DNA of 64,000 nucleotides, taken from contig BTPG01000004.1 of the NCBI GenBank assembly GCA_036245525.1, forward strand, positions 160,274,230 to 160,338,229, written 5' to 3'. The notes under the pieces were generated by a model that was given only the letters and a program-made list of their open reading frames with translations, ran no database searches and was not told where the DNA came from. Below, piece by piece: positions 1-12,987 of this stretch. This stretch comes from Semisulcospira habei. Lineage: Eukaryota; Mollusca; Gastropoda; Semisulcospiridae. The translations under genes were made by a program, and so were the position numbers. Each line of letters starts with the position of its first letter. The stretch's first letter is position 1.

Positions 1-1334
1 CTGGCATCACCTCCTCTTCCCAGATCTTTCCAAACAGTGGGTACAGCATCTCCACTGTTGTCTCTAGGTCTGCTTTCAGAGACTCTGCTGGGATGCCATC
101 TGGTCCTGCTGCTTTGCCATTCTTAAAAAATGCCACTGCTCTTCTGATCTCTTCCCGGCTGGGTCTGTCACAGCTGATGGGTAGGTCGGTCTCTGCCGGC
201 TGGATGTCGGGGGGGTCGGGTGGGCTAAGTCTGTTCAGTAACTCTTCAAAATACTCGGCCCATCTGTCGAGTTGGTCTGCTCTGTCTGCAATAGGCTTGC
301 CTTCTTTGTCTTTTACTGGTCTTTCTGTATGGCCATACTTACCCGACAATCTTCTGGTAATGTCGTAGAGCCGTTTCATGTTGCCGCTGCCTGCTGCCTT
401 TTCTGCCTCTGCTGCCAGGCTGTCTGTGTAGGCCCTCTTGTCTGCCCTGATACTCCTCTTCACCTCGCGGTTGGCTTCCGAGTATTCCTCGCTCTCGTGC
501 GACTGTTGTTGACCGCTGCTTTCTTCTGCTTCCTCGCTTCTATCTTCTTCAAGGTCTGTGCCGACAGCCAGTCCTTGTGGTGGTGTTTCCTGAGCCCTAC
601 AGTGTCTTTGCAGGTTGAGTTCAGCACCTCTCTAACTGCCTTCCACTGCTGCTCTGTGGTGACCGCCTCCTCTTCATTTACTAGCTCCTGTAGCGCTTGA
701 AACCGGTTGGACAGCACCAGTTTGAACTCTTAGTCTAACTCCAGTTTCTCTCAGGAGGCCTACATTATAGCGCTGTCTTCTTGTTGTCTCTGTGCGGCTT
801 TTCTTTAGCTTGAGCTTCATTCTTAAGGTAAGCAGATGGTGGTCTGAGGCGACATCTGCTCCCCTCCTCACTCGAACATCTTGAAGGGATCTTCTAAATT
901 TCTTGTTAATGCAGATATGGTCTATTTGGTTCTCTGTTGTATGGTCAGGTGAGACCCAAGTTGCTTTGTGTATTCTTCTGTGTGGGAAGATGCTGCCTCC
1001 AACAAGTCGGTTTAGAGCACAAAAGTCTACAAACCTCTCCCCGTTCTCACTCGGCATCTCTATAGTCCCTGTCTCCCCATCACCTCTTCGTATCCGGTGT
1101 TGTCCTCCCCTATTTTGGCATTAAAATCGCCCATGACGATGGTGATGTCTCGCTCCGCACATTTGTCCACGGCACTCTGGAGTCGGTCGTAGAACTCTTG
1201 TTTCTCTTCCTCGTCACTGTCATTGGTGGGCGCATAACACTGGATGACGTTCAGCTTGAGCTTTTTCTTGGTTATAAAGGCTGCTGTGATAATTCTTGGC
1301 CCAAGAGGTTCCCAGCCCATCAGCGCTCTCTGTG
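1..1334 (-). mobile_element. LINE fragment, family 1 (copy A), cut by window edge
   Basis: This is the reverse strand of the same non-LTR retrotransposon found full length at 47749-51054. It covers the apurinic-type endonuclease down to the start of the reverse transcriptase and continues off the left edge. The endonuclease GDFNAKIG and PDHTTENQIDH blocks and the middle region are readable in three broken frames, so it is a pseudogene. The match stops abruptly at 1334, inside the endonuclease coding region, at nearly the same place where copy D (42056) is 5'-truncated. The clade is uncertain; the protein resembles RTE/L2-like elements. Confidence 0.9.
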
Positions 1335-1658
1335 TTATATCTGGCTGACTCTAATATTCCTTTGGCGGCCTTCCGTAGACCCCTACCCCCGCGAGGGATC
1401 GAGATGTTTTTTTCTGAAAGTCTATCCCAAACCACGTAGCTTCTTCGGTGTTTGTCAAAAATAAATACCCGTCGAAGATAATGTGACCATGCGCAGTTTT
1501 ACCGAACGGTTCTTAATTTTTGGGGGTACACACATCATTTATGTGTTCGACTCGAACGGCTTTTCAGCCAGAACGAGGCTGTGAGAGCCACTCACCCCTC
1601 CTCCCTGATATCGGGTTCTTCATCTCAGTTTGGTGTATGTTGACGGGCAAGGGTGAAT

Positions 1659-1660
1659 CT

Positions 1661-1694
<34 letters not shown>

Positions 1695-1850
1695 GGGCCG
1701 ACGGGAGGGGGTATGACAAGGGCCCGGTTCCGCCCCCCCCCCCCCCCACACCGACCCAGAATTCTGTAAAATGAAAATGTCCCTTTTTGGGGTGTCTGCC
1801 CCCCCCCCCCTTTTGTGTGATATTTTGACCCCCCCCACCCACCCCCCTCC
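1659..1850. repeat. Poly-G and poly-C homopolymer tracts
   Basis: A run of more than 30 G is followed by three runs of C (around 1733-1747, 1800-1810 and 1829-1835). These low-complexity tracts create the proline- and glycine-rich open frames seen on both strands, which are not genes. The tracts could fold as G-quadruplex or i-motif. Confidence 0.9.
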
Positions 1851-4444
1851 CGTGAGATGACTGATCTGCCCCTGTTTTGACCGATACTGCTATATTTCCG
1901 GTCCGTTTACCCTTCCTGCCTGTTGTGGCACCTTTTAACGCAACAGTTGTTCACAAATAGTTACGAAAGATGTCATGAATTTGTATAGTGTCTGATTGAA
2001 AAGACTTGTTTATGTCATGACAAACGCCAAGCTAACCGACTAGTCTTGCACCCGAAAAGAAAAGAAAAAAAAAAAACACCCGCAATCGCGTCACTTGTCA
2101 TTGCCTGATTTCGACTACTCGGGTAAGGCGCAGCGTCGCTAAATGACCATTCTGCAGACGCATCAATCGAGTTCAGCCGTGAGTTAAAAATTTGTGTATG
2201 ACTGTTTAGAAGGTTGGTTAAATATACAACTGCACGATATAGTTATATGCTTCGTATTTTTTTTGTATATAAATTTGCATGACTGTGTAATGTATCTTGA
2301 TGTAACATAGTAATTCACGCTTTAATTTCTTTGTTGCCGGTCGGTGCTCGTGTGCCGGGTAACAAAGTTCGAAAAATGATTTTTCTTTCGAGAAATTACC
2401 CCGATACCGTTTTGCGCACACACAATTCCTAGATTTAACTCGCTCCCTAAAAAAACGATCTCTCACTTGTTTTGGCTACATTCACGGACACATTTTCCAA
2501 AAATATATATTATGAATTGGTGTCCACTGACCTGCTTGCTATTTTGTAACTTAGGGCTCTCTCCTGAACAGGAAACAATGTGGGACTGTGATTTTGGTGT
2601 TTTCTGATGCAGAAGTGGATGCATGATAGCATCAGTGATCATACAGGTTGTCCTTTCTCTGGGTATTTGTAAAACTGACTTTGAAGTGCAAAAATAGGCG
2701 AAGTGAACTGTGAACAAAATGATACTTGGGTGGCATCCCTCATTCCCTGTAGACACTTTCTTCTCACACTCATCAGTGTCAGTCACACCAAGGAGCGAAA
2801 CATTGTGAACACAGCTCAGGCCACAAGCAGTAGTGAAGCTTTGGGGGAGAAAACAGTGCTGCAGAGGACCGGCTGGCCATCTGTATCATCCTCACAACAT
2901 CCCCATCAAAATAATTATCAGAAACTTCCACATCATTGAGAATGACCCAGTATTGAAAATAGGAAAGACATCCTGAATCCCATTTGGTAGCATGCGACAC
3001 AAGCCTATGTGATCATCTTGTTCCCAAAACTTTCATTTCTGAAACCTTACCACCTGGCACACATCTCCCGTCATGACTGGATCCCTGTCATCTTTTACTG
3101 TCCACTGATCATACACATGGCAGTCATCAGATATCATCTATGTCATTTTCTCATTGCCCGAACGCTGCGTTTTATATGCCTCAGATACAACAACCAGGTT
3201 GGATGTCATTTCGATGGACCTCCTCATAGCCTCACAAATTCTAGCATACACATCCTGTGGCAAAATAAACTTCATCCGCTGCAAAATGACAGAATTATTT
3301 TTCACGGACAGGCTTGGTACTTAGTAAGTTAGACTTACCATCCATGCGGCATTTCGCCCCTAGACAAACCCATATTTAGGATAAGCTTGGGCTGATGGGT
3401 GGTTGGTGCCAGATTTGGTCTCACTGCTGATAGTGATACTAGATCATTAGATGCTACAATTGCACTGATTAGTGTGTGTGTGTTTCTCTATGTGTCACGT
3501 GTGTGAACGGCAGCAGGCACGAATAAATGTTAATGTGTGTAGTGACGTAAATGTATATGAGGCTGTGACAAAACGTCGTGCGTGTAACAACTGACATTTT
3601 TAGTCAAGAAAACTGCAATACAACAGAAAATTATTTCTTTTTGTGATTCCGATATGAAGACATTGTTGGTGGAACACTTAATTTCTCACAGAGTTTCCTT
3701 TTCACCAAAATGGACTAATCTATAGATGATTTTCATGTGTATTCCAATAGTATGTCCAGTTTGACAACAAATTTTTTTCTCTACTGAGTGACAGGAAAAC
3801 GTTCTTCAGTCATTGTTCTTAGATGAGATAGCAGAAATACAGATGACTGAAGAATTTTGTTTTTAAAAAAATGTGGTAATCACATGAACAATGACTATGT
3901 CCACCGTAACAACCAACACTGATTGTTACAGAAAACGTAATCTCAGAAAGAATAAAATACTCTTCATACTTCCACCTGTGAGAACAGGTTATACAATTAA
4001 TTTATTTTGAAAGAGAATCATTATAAACGATAAACTGACTTAAAAAAAAGTTGTGATCATTTATCACCATATGCCCACTAAAACAACCAAAATTTTCAGA
4101 AAGGGCCAGATTTTATTATTTGTTCCTAGAAATCATCTGTTTTTGCATTCACATTAATTAATTTCACATGCCCACATGGGAGAAACATCAAAACTAACCA
4201 GTGCCTAAAATAAGGCTATTTTAAAGATACCCCTGTACTGGTTGTTACTTTTGGTACAAATGACCTTTTGTCACAGGCTCTTATGGACATATGTTTTGTG
4301 CTACATGTTATTGTGTGTGTGTGTTTGTCATTATGTATCTTCTGTTCTCTCTTTCTCATGATTTTTTAAATTATTTTTTACATCATTATAAATTTTCTCA
4401 GGATGACATCTTTTCTCTCTATCTATCATGTGTTCTTTTCAGTT

Positions 4445-4510
4445 CTATGTTGTTTTCATATCACCGTGAAGAAGGATTTTCGATCCGAAATGTCATGTTT
4501 CTAACTTAAA
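4445..4510 (+). repeat. Possible Penelope-like 3' hairpin remnant
   Basis: The sequence has a short hairpin (GGAT-TTTCG-ATCC) followed directly by GAAA. The same arrangement, GGGTA-TT-TACCC-GAAA, lies at the end of the Penelope-like element near 41497-41512. It may be an old 3' tail of such an element. No coding part is visible nearby. Confidence 0.3.
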
Positions 4511-4954
4511 GGGTTTTCGACCTCTATTTTCTGTTGTTTTTTCCCCCACATATTTTGGTAAAAATTATGTACAAACACAGTGTGGAAGAAAAAAGTCAAA
4601 TAGCTCCTAAACCATTTGGAGCACAGTCTAGCAACTTACAGTGGATTGTGTACCTTCAGGTATACTAATAAATGGCATTAAGAAAGTCCAAATTGGGAGT
4701 AAATGTTGGACACCAAATTGTGGCCAAGGCCATATAAGCAAGTGTTTATGTTGTAGTCGCTAGTAGTATGATGCAATCACACCAGACACTCTTGTAAGGA
4801 AACTTCACTCAGCTGCAACTCATCACACGTGGCACAAGGTTGTAGATCACACTGGAGTAACGGTTACAACAATCACGATGCAATCTCAGCACAATGCGTC
4901 CATACACACACCCTAAAAATAATAACACAAGCGTAACATTACCCCCCTTTTTAG

Positions 4955-5095
4955 AACGAAATGCATCCACACTTTGGTACACTGTCTCTCTACAATGCAT
5001 CCACAATTCTGATACACTGCACCTCCCATACAATTCACCAATACTACAATGTACAATGTATCTGCAGTTTTGATACACTGTGTCTCTGACATTGG
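4955..5095. repeat. Imperfect short tandem repeat
   Basis: Three diverged copies of a block of the form ATGYATCYRCA...TTTGRTACACTG lie close together just upstream of the DHX9 coding exon. They overlap a pyrimidine-rich patch. I see no function. Confidence 0.45.
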
Positions 5096-5431
5096 TGTGT
5101 ACCTGTTTCAAAGCAGAGTTTACCATAGTAAGGAATATGATCCGTGTATGAACTTTGATATAAAAGTGCCTGTGGATGTAATAACCAAAACAGCAGACAG
5201 ATCATTTGAAGGAGCCAGTTTAAGGTAGGTATGGTGTGCGATAAAAAAAAAAATGGTATCAGACTATATTCCTCCCAATGTCCTACAAAACCTGAACTTG
5301 TCCAAGATTTTAAGACTAAGAAATATATGTAAACTGGCAACTTCAAAGAAATTCTGTCAACGTGCTTAAGATAAAATGACCAAGTATTATGAACTCTAAT
5401 ATAAGCCATATTTTGTTGCAGGCAGTTTATG

Positions 5432-5545
5432 ATGGGGGATATCAAACAGTTCCTGTATGCCTGGCTTGGTAAGCAGAAGTTGGTACCAGAGTATGAGTTC
5501 AGCTCTGGTGGTGGTCCAAAACACCGTCAAAGGTTCAAGTGTGAA
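5432..5545 (+). CDS. DHX9: DHX9 (RNA helicase A) ortholog, first coding exon
   Basis: The exon encodes 38 residues beginning MGDIKQFLYAW and ending at FKCE. This is the first half of the N-terminal double-stranded RNA binding domain of DHX9/maleless, a nuclear DExH helicase that unwinds dsRNA, R-loops and RNP complexes. The acceptor is a TTGCAG ending at 5421, so the ATG lies just inside an exon and a non-coding exon is expected upstream. I chose the second of two adjacent ATGs because DHX9 proteins start MGD. The donor GTACGT follows the GAA codon (phase 0). The exon continues at 33188 with the second half of the same domain. The helicase core lies outside the window. Confidence 0.9.
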
Positions 5546-5871
5546 GTACGTTTGTTGCTTATTTGTCAGCATTTCATACCACAGTTTTGTAAAATTTGCG
5601 TAAGTGTAACTTATGAAAGTGCATCATTTTACATTTAAGAGAAAACTTTGAATATTCAATTACTAATTAAATTAATTGTGAGTTTGCAGTATTTGGTAAG
5701 TTATGTACCACTTTATTAGTCTTGATGCCTATCCACATGATAAAAAAAAAAAATCCTTTGTCAGCACATGAGTCAGTTATATTTTGCTTTTGCGTTTGTG
5801 TGTGTATGCACAAAAATTGGACAATGGTGCGGGACAATGATGTGTGTTTGGTTATCACAATAAATGCATTT

Positions 5872-7515
5872 TTGGCCCACGTGTGAAGCAAAAGTATGTT
5901 CTGGGCCAGTGGTTGTCAACCATCGACTGGGCACCGTTGTTTGTGGTAAACTTTAATGTTGGCATTTTCCCGGAGACAATTCAAGCTACAGTCTTGAAAC
6001 TTGGCCCAAGAATACTTTGTGTCAAGACCTTTCTAAACATACCAATTTGAGTGACCTCTCACAAAGGTCAAGGTCATTGGATCAGGAAATATATCCCAAA
6101 TAGCTATTTTTGGACATAATTTATTTTTTCTCAAATATTATGCACCCCCACCCGGGTCTGCCCTGGGGGACCTGGGTGGGGTTAGGTACTTTTTAGTTCC
6201 CAGGGTCACCCTGGTCAGCCCCACAGGGCGAGTTTTTCTCTCTATTCTAGGGCATGTGTTTCTGTCTACCCTTTGTCCATTCACCTGTATTTGCCTTTTT
6301 AAAACTCTCCCTACTGTCTGCACTGCCTGTAGCTCTTGATATTGGATGTGTGTTGCTAAATGGTCTTAGCTTTATTTAGGCCCCATGTGTTAGGTTTATT
6401 TAACGTATTTGACCGGATGGCGACATACATTCAATGTTCTGTTTATTTATTTTTTTTCACAAGCAGTGCAGGCACGTCCTGAGAAAGCCTTGTTGCTGTC
6501 GGGACGTTAAGCAATGTACAATCAATCAATCAATCAAATATTATGCACAACTTCAAATCCAAACTTGGTACAAAGATACCTGATGGTAAGAAATTTATGC
6601 GTACACTAATTTGGTTGATTCCTGGAAAGGTCAAGGGTCACAAGAGGTCTGCAGATGTGTGTAAAATGCCAATGTTTGATAGACTTGTAGTTATTTTTTT
6701 GCAACATTTTTGCAAACTTTTCAATCAAATTTGACACAAAGGTAGCTGATGATAAGACCTTTCTATGTATACTAATTTAGTTGACTCGTTGCAAAGGTCA
6801 AGGGTCACAAAAGCTCAGGAAATAGGTCCTAAATAGCCATATTTTACAAAATGTTTTTTCGCTATACTATTCAAAACATCAAACCCAAACTTGGTACAAA
6901 GATACCTGATGGTAAGTCCTATCTATGCATCAGGGCTTCTGTTTTCACAACAGGTTAAAGGGTCTGTGGACCCCCAGGTATAAATTTTAGAGGGTACACA
7001 GAGCATAATAGAGGGTCCGCAAATTTATTTAAAAACAAGAAAGGCAAAGCCATTATGGCTCACGTGTATGACCAGTTTACATATGTGTGACCTATGTGAC
7101 AAGGGCTGGCTTCTGCAGCAGCAAAATCCGTGTTTTCTTAAAATGTAAGCATTTTTTCACACATCTGTCAAACCCCCCCCCCCCCCCCCCCCCCCCCACC
7201 CATGACCCTTGACCTTTGTGATGAGTCGACTAAATTAGTATGCATAGGAAGGTCTTATCATCAGCTATCTTTTTACCAAATTTGGTTGAATAATTTGCAA
7301 AAATTTGGGAATACATACAATTTTATAAAAAATCAGCAATTTACACACATTTGCCAGCCTCATGTGACCCTTGACCGTTCAAGGGGCTATCCAAATAGAT
7401 AGGTCTTACCATCAGGTGTCTCTGTAGCAAGTTTGGGTTTAAAGTTGTGAATAGTATTTGAAAAAAAAACATATTTGTCAAAATATGGCTATTTTTCACC
7501 TGTTTCCTGAGCCCT
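5872..7515. repeat. Fold-back repeat array, copy 1
   Basis: The array starts with a module reading GTGAAGCAAAAGTATGTTCTGG, followed by tandem, diverged units of about 155-163 bp. Each unit carries AAAGGTCAAGGGTCAC and CCCAAACTTGGTACAAAGATACC. A unique centre (about 6945-7190) follows, and then the same units appear in inverted orientation (GTGACCCTTGACC...) up to a LINE fragment. The centre and units are shared with the larger copy at 58797-62800. A SINE-like element (6146-6535) has inserted in the forward arm. A long poly-C run (7169-7197) sits at the junction with the inverted arm. No transposase is present. Confidence 0.75.
6146..6535 (+). mobile_element. SINE-like retroposon, copy 1
   Basis: This is a roughly 390-bp element beginning CCCCACCCGGGTCTGCCC and ending in a (CAAT)n tail. 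It is flanked by the perfect 13-bp duplication AAATATTATGCAC (6133-6145 and 6536-6548). It lies within the forward arm of the fold-back array. Five further copies are in the window, all on the + strand. Confidence 0.93.
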
Positions 7516-7640
7516 TGATGATCCTCCCGAGATAGGTGAAGGACTCTACCTCTTCCAACGGGGTGCCAGCAAGCAAGACTGGTTCTTCCCTGGTTGCGTT
7601 CAGCCTAATTGTCTTTGTTTTCTGTTTGTGGACAGTGATT
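7516..7640 (-). mobile_element. LINE family 1 fragment (about 125 bp)
   Basis: The reverse strand encodes a short stretch of the LINE protein C-terminal to the reverse transcriptase core (HKQKTKTIRLNATREEPV, then GTPLEEVESFTYLG). Both ends are lost. It truncates the inverted arm of the fold-back array. Confidence 0.85.
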
Positions 7641-9318
7641 AGGTTGAGTTTTGCAGTCAATAAGTCATATGACCGGAGGAACATAAAATCAATAGGTCAT
7701 TTTGAAAAGTCAACAAACAAAAAAATCACGTTTTCGGCATTTTCGATTTTGAAATGTCAGCAGCATGTGTAGCCTGTTCAGTAGGCACAGCGGCTTTGCG
7801 AGGCAACAATCATAATCGAGAAAAGGTTGAAATTGATCGCAGCCGCTGTGTCTATTGAACGGGCTACTGTCAAGATATCAACTGCGATGTACAGTTCTAC
7901 CTCAATCACATGTGCCGTTTGTGGGCGTGGTCTAGTAGTCTGCTCAGTTGTCAAACTTGTCAACACATCTAGGTAACTTGGCCTGCTGACTCACTGTTTA
8001 CGTTTTCGCTGTGCTTGCCTGCCATTTGGTTACAGTCATGGCTGTTTTCAGTTAGACTCGATGAGCATGAATGACACCAGTCAGAGGCGTAGATTTTTTC
8101 ATGAACCCGCGGGCAGAGGCGACTCATGAGGATCTGTGCCTCTTGCAGATGTGGATTATAATCATTACTCATTCTGCATCTACTTAGGCTGTTAGGAACC
8201 ATGAAACTTTATTACGCATATTCATATTTACACATTTCTAGACGAAAATAAATGAAAAGAAAAGGGGAGACCTTACTAGACCCGCCTTACGCTAGGTAAA
8301 ATATCACCTAAAAGACCAGCCACTTAAAAATAGTTACAATTAAATTGATGGGTCACATTGAAATTAATGAAATGATCACAAATTTGTATGCTCAATATGC
8401 ATAATTTGTTATGAAAACTGGCAACAAAAATATTTAAACAGAGGAGTATGACATAAGCAATTGTTATGATCATTTTGCGTTCCTTTGCGTACTGGTAAAA
8501 TGGGGGTGTAGGGCAGCAGATTTAACCACTGTGGCCCCTAAGTGCATCACAGCATCATAAAATCAGGTTGGGGGTAACTGTGGTACTCTATCCTAACCAA
8601 TAAATCCTAAAAAAGACCTATCAGTTGTATACAGAATTTCTGAGGGCATCGGAAATAACGTATGTTTCCCAATTCAGCAATTTTAAATGGGAAAAAGCTA
8701 TCATTCACCATGAATTTACCGTAAAGGATGCCGACTTTCCTTATTGTCTTGCACTTTATGCTCACATTATTGAAACTTAATAGGTAAAGAGAGGTCAAAA
8801 TGAAATGGAATAAATTTAGTAATTTTTTCTAATTAATTTTGTTTATTTTTACAACTTGGGGACCACTGTGGCACTCACAGTGATCATAGAATCACCTAGT
8901 CAAGTTTATAATAATTGTGACATCCTGTTTTAATGATGTACGCCTGAAAATGGACTGTCGGTGCTATAGAAAATGTCTGAAGGCATCAGACATATTATTT
9001 TTGTCTTTTTTTGCAATTTCACGGAAATGGACGTTTACTGGGTGCACAAATACCTTCACTGTGAGCCAGAGATTCAATATTTTTCATTCTGTTTTTTTGC
9101 AGAAGGTGTGCCTTAACATAATAGTGTCTGATTTGGGCTTCTGGAATGAACTCTGATTTATTTAGAGGAAAATGTTTCTCAACCTCATTTTAGCATCCGT
9201 GACCTGCGTGAATGGGGGTATCCTTGCGCCATCGGCTATATCTCTGGTGTGTTCCTAAGGATTTTTGGGGAACATGGCTTAAACATCTCAGGACATGCTA
9301 AAGACTTTGAAACCCACC
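7641..9318. other. Intronic DNA with nothing recognised
   Basis: The stretch is AT-rich with only short open frames lacking similarity that I recognise. I see no repeat structure beyond ordinary homopolymers. Confidence 0.5.
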
Positions 9319-9330
9319 TTATGGAGTACT

Positions 9331-11813
9331 CCTCGCGCTGGGACCATATGGCGTTGAGGTGCGTCCCCTGGGTGGTGGATAGGGGGTCCCTCGTGAGAGG
9401 GGTGCACCGAATGAAATAAGGTGCCGTGAACCAACATGGTCTAATGGAAGGTGACCCCGACAGAAAACCCCTGGTCCTCCTAGTAAGGGGGTTGGGCGTG
9501 GGGGTAGCTTCCCCACCCTGCAAATAATGAAATAGCTACAGAAACGCCAACTAACAGACAAACAGCAATTCCTTTCCTGGAGGAGGAAGGTTCTTCTACC
9601 AGAAGACTTATGACATCCTGTGGTGAAAGCCGGAAGTCTTCGGAAGCCACAGGACCGAGCCGCCTCTCTCTATCCAGGGATACAACCATGGGCACATGGA
9701 ACGTCAAGACCATGTACCAGAGCGGCAAGGCCGCCCAGATAGCAGCGGAAATGCAAAAGTACAACCTTTCCCTGCTAGGCATCAGTGAAGCCAGATGGAC
9801 GGAGTCTGGCCAGAAAAGGCTGTTAAGTGGGGAGATGATTCTGTATTCAGGTCATGAAGAGGAGAATGCCCCCCATACAGAAGGTGTAGCATTCATGCTG
9901 TCACCAGTGGCGCTGATGGGCTGGGAACCTCTTGGGCCAAGAATCGTCACAGCAGCCTTTAGAACCAAGAAAAAGCTCAAGCTGAACGTCATCCAGTGTT
10001 ATGCGCCCACTAATGACAGTGACGAGGAAGAGAAACAAGAGTTCTACGACCGACTCCAGAGTGCCTTGGACAAATGTGCGGAGCGAGACATCACCATCGT
10101 CATGGGCGATTTTAATGCCAAAATAGGGGAGGACAACACCGGATACGAAGAGGTGATGGGGAGACAGGGACTAGGCTTGGAGATGAGTGAGAACGGGGAG
10201 AGGTTTGTAGAATTTTGTGCTCTAAACCGACTTGTCATTGGAGGTAGCATCTTCCCACACAGAAGGATACACAAAGCAACTTGGGTCTCACCTGACCATA
10301 CAACAGAGAACCAAATAGACCATATCTGCATTAGCAAGAAATTTAGAAGATCCCTTCAAGATGTTCGAGTGAGGAGGGGAGCAGATGTCGCCTCCGACCA
10401 CCATCTGCTCAACTTAAGAATGAAGCTCAAGCTAAAGAAAAGCCGCACAGAGACAACAAGAAGACAGCGCTATAATGTAGGCCTCCTGAGAGAAACTGGA
10501 GTTAGAGAAGAGTTCAAACTGGTGCTGTCCAACCGGTTTCAAGCCCTACAGGAGCTAGTAAGTGAAGAGGAGGAGGTCACCACAGAGCAGCAGTGGAAGG
10601 CAGAGAGGTGCTGAACTCAACCTGCAAAGACACTGTAGGGTTCAGGAAACACCATCACAAGGACTGGGTGTCGGCACAGACCTTGAAGAAGATAGAAGTG
10701 AGGAAGCAGAAGAAAGCAATTGTCAACAACAGTCGCACGAGAGCAGCCAAAGTAAGGGCACAGGGGGAATACTCAGAAGCCAACCGCGAGGTGAAGAGGA
10801 GTATCAGGGCAGACAAGAGGGCCTACACAGACAGCCTGGCAGCAGAGGCAGAAAAGGCAGCAGGCAGCGGCAACATGAAACAGCTCTACGACATTACCAG
10901 AAGATTGTCAGGCAAGTATGGCCATACAGAAAGACCAGTAAAAGAAAAAGAAGGCAAGACAATTTCAGACAGAGCAGACCAACTCGACAGATGGACCGAG
11001 TATTTTGAAGAGTTACTGAACAGACCTAGCCCACCCGACCCCCCAGACATCCAGCCGGCAGAGACCGACCTACCCATCAGCTGTGACAGACCCAGCTGGG
11101 AAGAGATCAGAAAAGCAGTGGCATTTTTGAAGAACGGCAAAGCAGCAGGCCCAGATGACGTCCAGCGGAGTCTCTGAAAGCAGACCTAGAGACAACAGTG
11201 GAGATGCTGTACCCACTGTTTGGAAAGATCTGGGAAGAGGAGGTGATGCCAGCTGACTGGAAGGAGGGGTACCTAATCAAGCTTCCCAAGAAAGGCGACC
11301 TCAGCAAGTGTTCCAACTACAGAGGAATCACCTTGCTGTCAGTACCAGGAAAGGTCTTCAACAGGATCATCCTGGAGAGAATGAAGAGCTCCGTTGACCC
11401 CCAGCTGAGAGACCAGCAAGCAGGATTCAGGAAGAACCGATCATGTACAGACCAGATCGCCACTCTCCGCATTATCGTGGAACAGTCTCTGGAGTGGAGC
11501 TCCCCGCTGTACGTCAACTTTGTGGATTATGAGAAAGCATTTGACAGTGTGGACCGAGAGACTCTGTGGAAACTCCTACGACACTACGGTGTACCCACAA
11601 AGCTCGTCCGCCTGATCAAAAGCAGCTATGATGGCATGACATGTCGCGTGATCCACGAAGGGCAGTTCACCAGGGAGCTCCAGGTCAGAACTGGTGTCAG
11701 GCAGGGGTGTCTGCTGTCTCCGTTCCACTTCCTACTGGCCATAGACTGGGTCATGAAGATGACCACAGAGCACAGACGAAGTGGAATACAGTGGACACAG
11801 CTTGAAGACCTCG
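9331..11813 (+). mobile_element. LINE family 1, copy B, 5' part (split by the Polinton)
   Basis: This is the 5' end of a full-length copy, including a roughly 280-bp 5' untranslated region. The element is flanked by the 12-bp duplication TTATGGAGTACT (9319-9330 and, after the second half, 30756-30767). The 5' half encodes the endonuclease (TWNVKTMYQSG, ISEARW, GDFNAKIG, DHHLL) and most of the reverse transcriptase (FVDYEKAFDSVDR, GVRQGCLLSPF). A 4-base loss near 10600 and another frame break near 11156 disrupt it. At 11813 the frame is cut just before the FADD motif by the Polinton, and the FADD half resumes after 29957. It is a pseudogene. Confidence 0.93.
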
Positions 11814-11907
11814 AGAGATAGTAACTATGGGCGGAAATGGACAATTTATATCTATCCCCAATTTCCAGGATTTTTCGACCGCTTACTCCCATGCCCTAAC
11901 GCCGCCC
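11814..11907 (+). repeat. Polinton left terminal inverted repeat
   Basis: The repeat matches the reverse complement of 29864-29957 at about 88 of 94 positions, and similarity ends after GCCGCCC. It is preceded by CCTCG, the left copy of the target duplication. Confidence 0.93.
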
Positions 11908-12428
11908 ATTTTCCCCAGTAATGTTCGTATTAAAACAGCGCCCCGACAATCTTGCCTAACTGAACACGCCACTGCCGACACGCGCGCGAACCTCTTACCG
12001 TGCCACAGGAACACTAATTATGTAAACACCAGCATTAACACAATGACTGAGCTAGTTAACCTTCTTAATTATAACTTTTGACCCCTTATTTTCTATGTTC
12101 CCACACAGAGTAAATACCGTCAAAATTTACCCTCTAAATCATCGTTTGAACAGTCACCATTTTATGTACCTCTCAGCAGAGTAGGTACCAACAGGGGTTA
12201 ATTAGATTGCGTGTATCAACATACTGTATAAAACTTAACCTGAAATACAAACACACACACACTGCCCGCCGCCTTAATGTACACCCGTCGTATGTGTTTA
12301 CGCAACAGCCAGTGGCAACCGTGCCAAGCCTTTTGTGACAGTCTACCGTTCAATACTCTATTATTAGCAGCTGGGTAAGCCCTGACTAGACGTCACGTCC
12401 AAACTGGTTTATTTTTAACCTGACATAA

Positions 12429-12602
12429 CACCCCCACCCCCCACCCCCACCCCCACCCCCACACCCCCCCACCCACCCACCCCCACCCCCCCTTACCCCC
12501 ACCCCCCCCTTACCCCCACCCCCACCACCCCCCCTTACCCCCCCCTTACCCCCCCACCCCCCACACCCCACCACCACCCCCCCCCTTACCCCCCCCACCC
12601 TC
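12429..12602. repeat. C-rich minisatellite (CCCCCACC / CCCCCTTA)
   Basis: Nearly uninterrupted runs of C are broken by A or TTA. The minus strand reads GGGGGTAAGGGGG repeatedly and so has strong G-quadruplex potential. The tract lies between the left inverted repeat and a SINE-like element. Confidence 0.9.
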
Positions 12603-12987
12603 CCCCACCCGGGTCTGCCCTGGTGGACTTGGGTGGGGTTAGGTATTTTTTAGTTCCCAGGGTCACCCTGGTCAGCCCCACAGGGTGGGGTTTTCTCTCT
12701 ATTCTGGGGCATGCGTTTCTGTCTACCCTTAGTCCATTCACCTGTATTTGCCTTTTTAAAACTCTCCCTACTGTCTGCACTGCCTGTAGCTCTTGATATT
12801 GCATGAGTGTTGCTAGATGGTCTTAGCTTTATTTAGGCCCCATGTTGTTGGTTTATTTAACGTATTTGACCGGCTGGCGATATACATTCAATTTTCTGTT
12901 TAGTTTTTTTTCACAAGCAGTGCAGGCACGTCCTGAGAAAGCCTTGTTGCTGTCGGGACGTTAAGCAATGTACAATCAATCAATCAA
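12603..12987 (+). mobile_element. SINE-like retroposon, copy 2
   Basis: This copy has the same start (CCCCACCCGGG) and (CAAT)n tail as the others. Its target duplication cannot be read because both flanks are C-rich microsatellite. It lies in the gene-poor left part of the Polinton. Confidence 0.9.

Larger units (their letters stand above)
1335..5421. other. Upstream / intronic DNA with no recognised gene
   Basis: No coding region here looks real to me. A CpG-bearing, GC-richer patch at about 1880-2170, with an ETS-like TTTCCGG and a donor-like GGTAAG near 2121, might be the DHX9 promoter and a non-coding first exon. The DHX9 coding exon has a splice acceptor just before its ATG, which implies an upstream untranslated exon, but its position is a guess. 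The rest is AT-rich with scattered homopolymers. Confidence 0.35.

Noticed and set aside
1520..1842. Gly- and Pro-rich open frames on both strands
   Set aside because: They are caused by poly-G and poly-C tracts.
6138..6323. Minus-strand open frame of about 60 codons recurring in all SINE-like copies as a gene
   Set aside because: It is shared only because the copies are recent and similar. It has no domain and the codon pattern is unremarkable.
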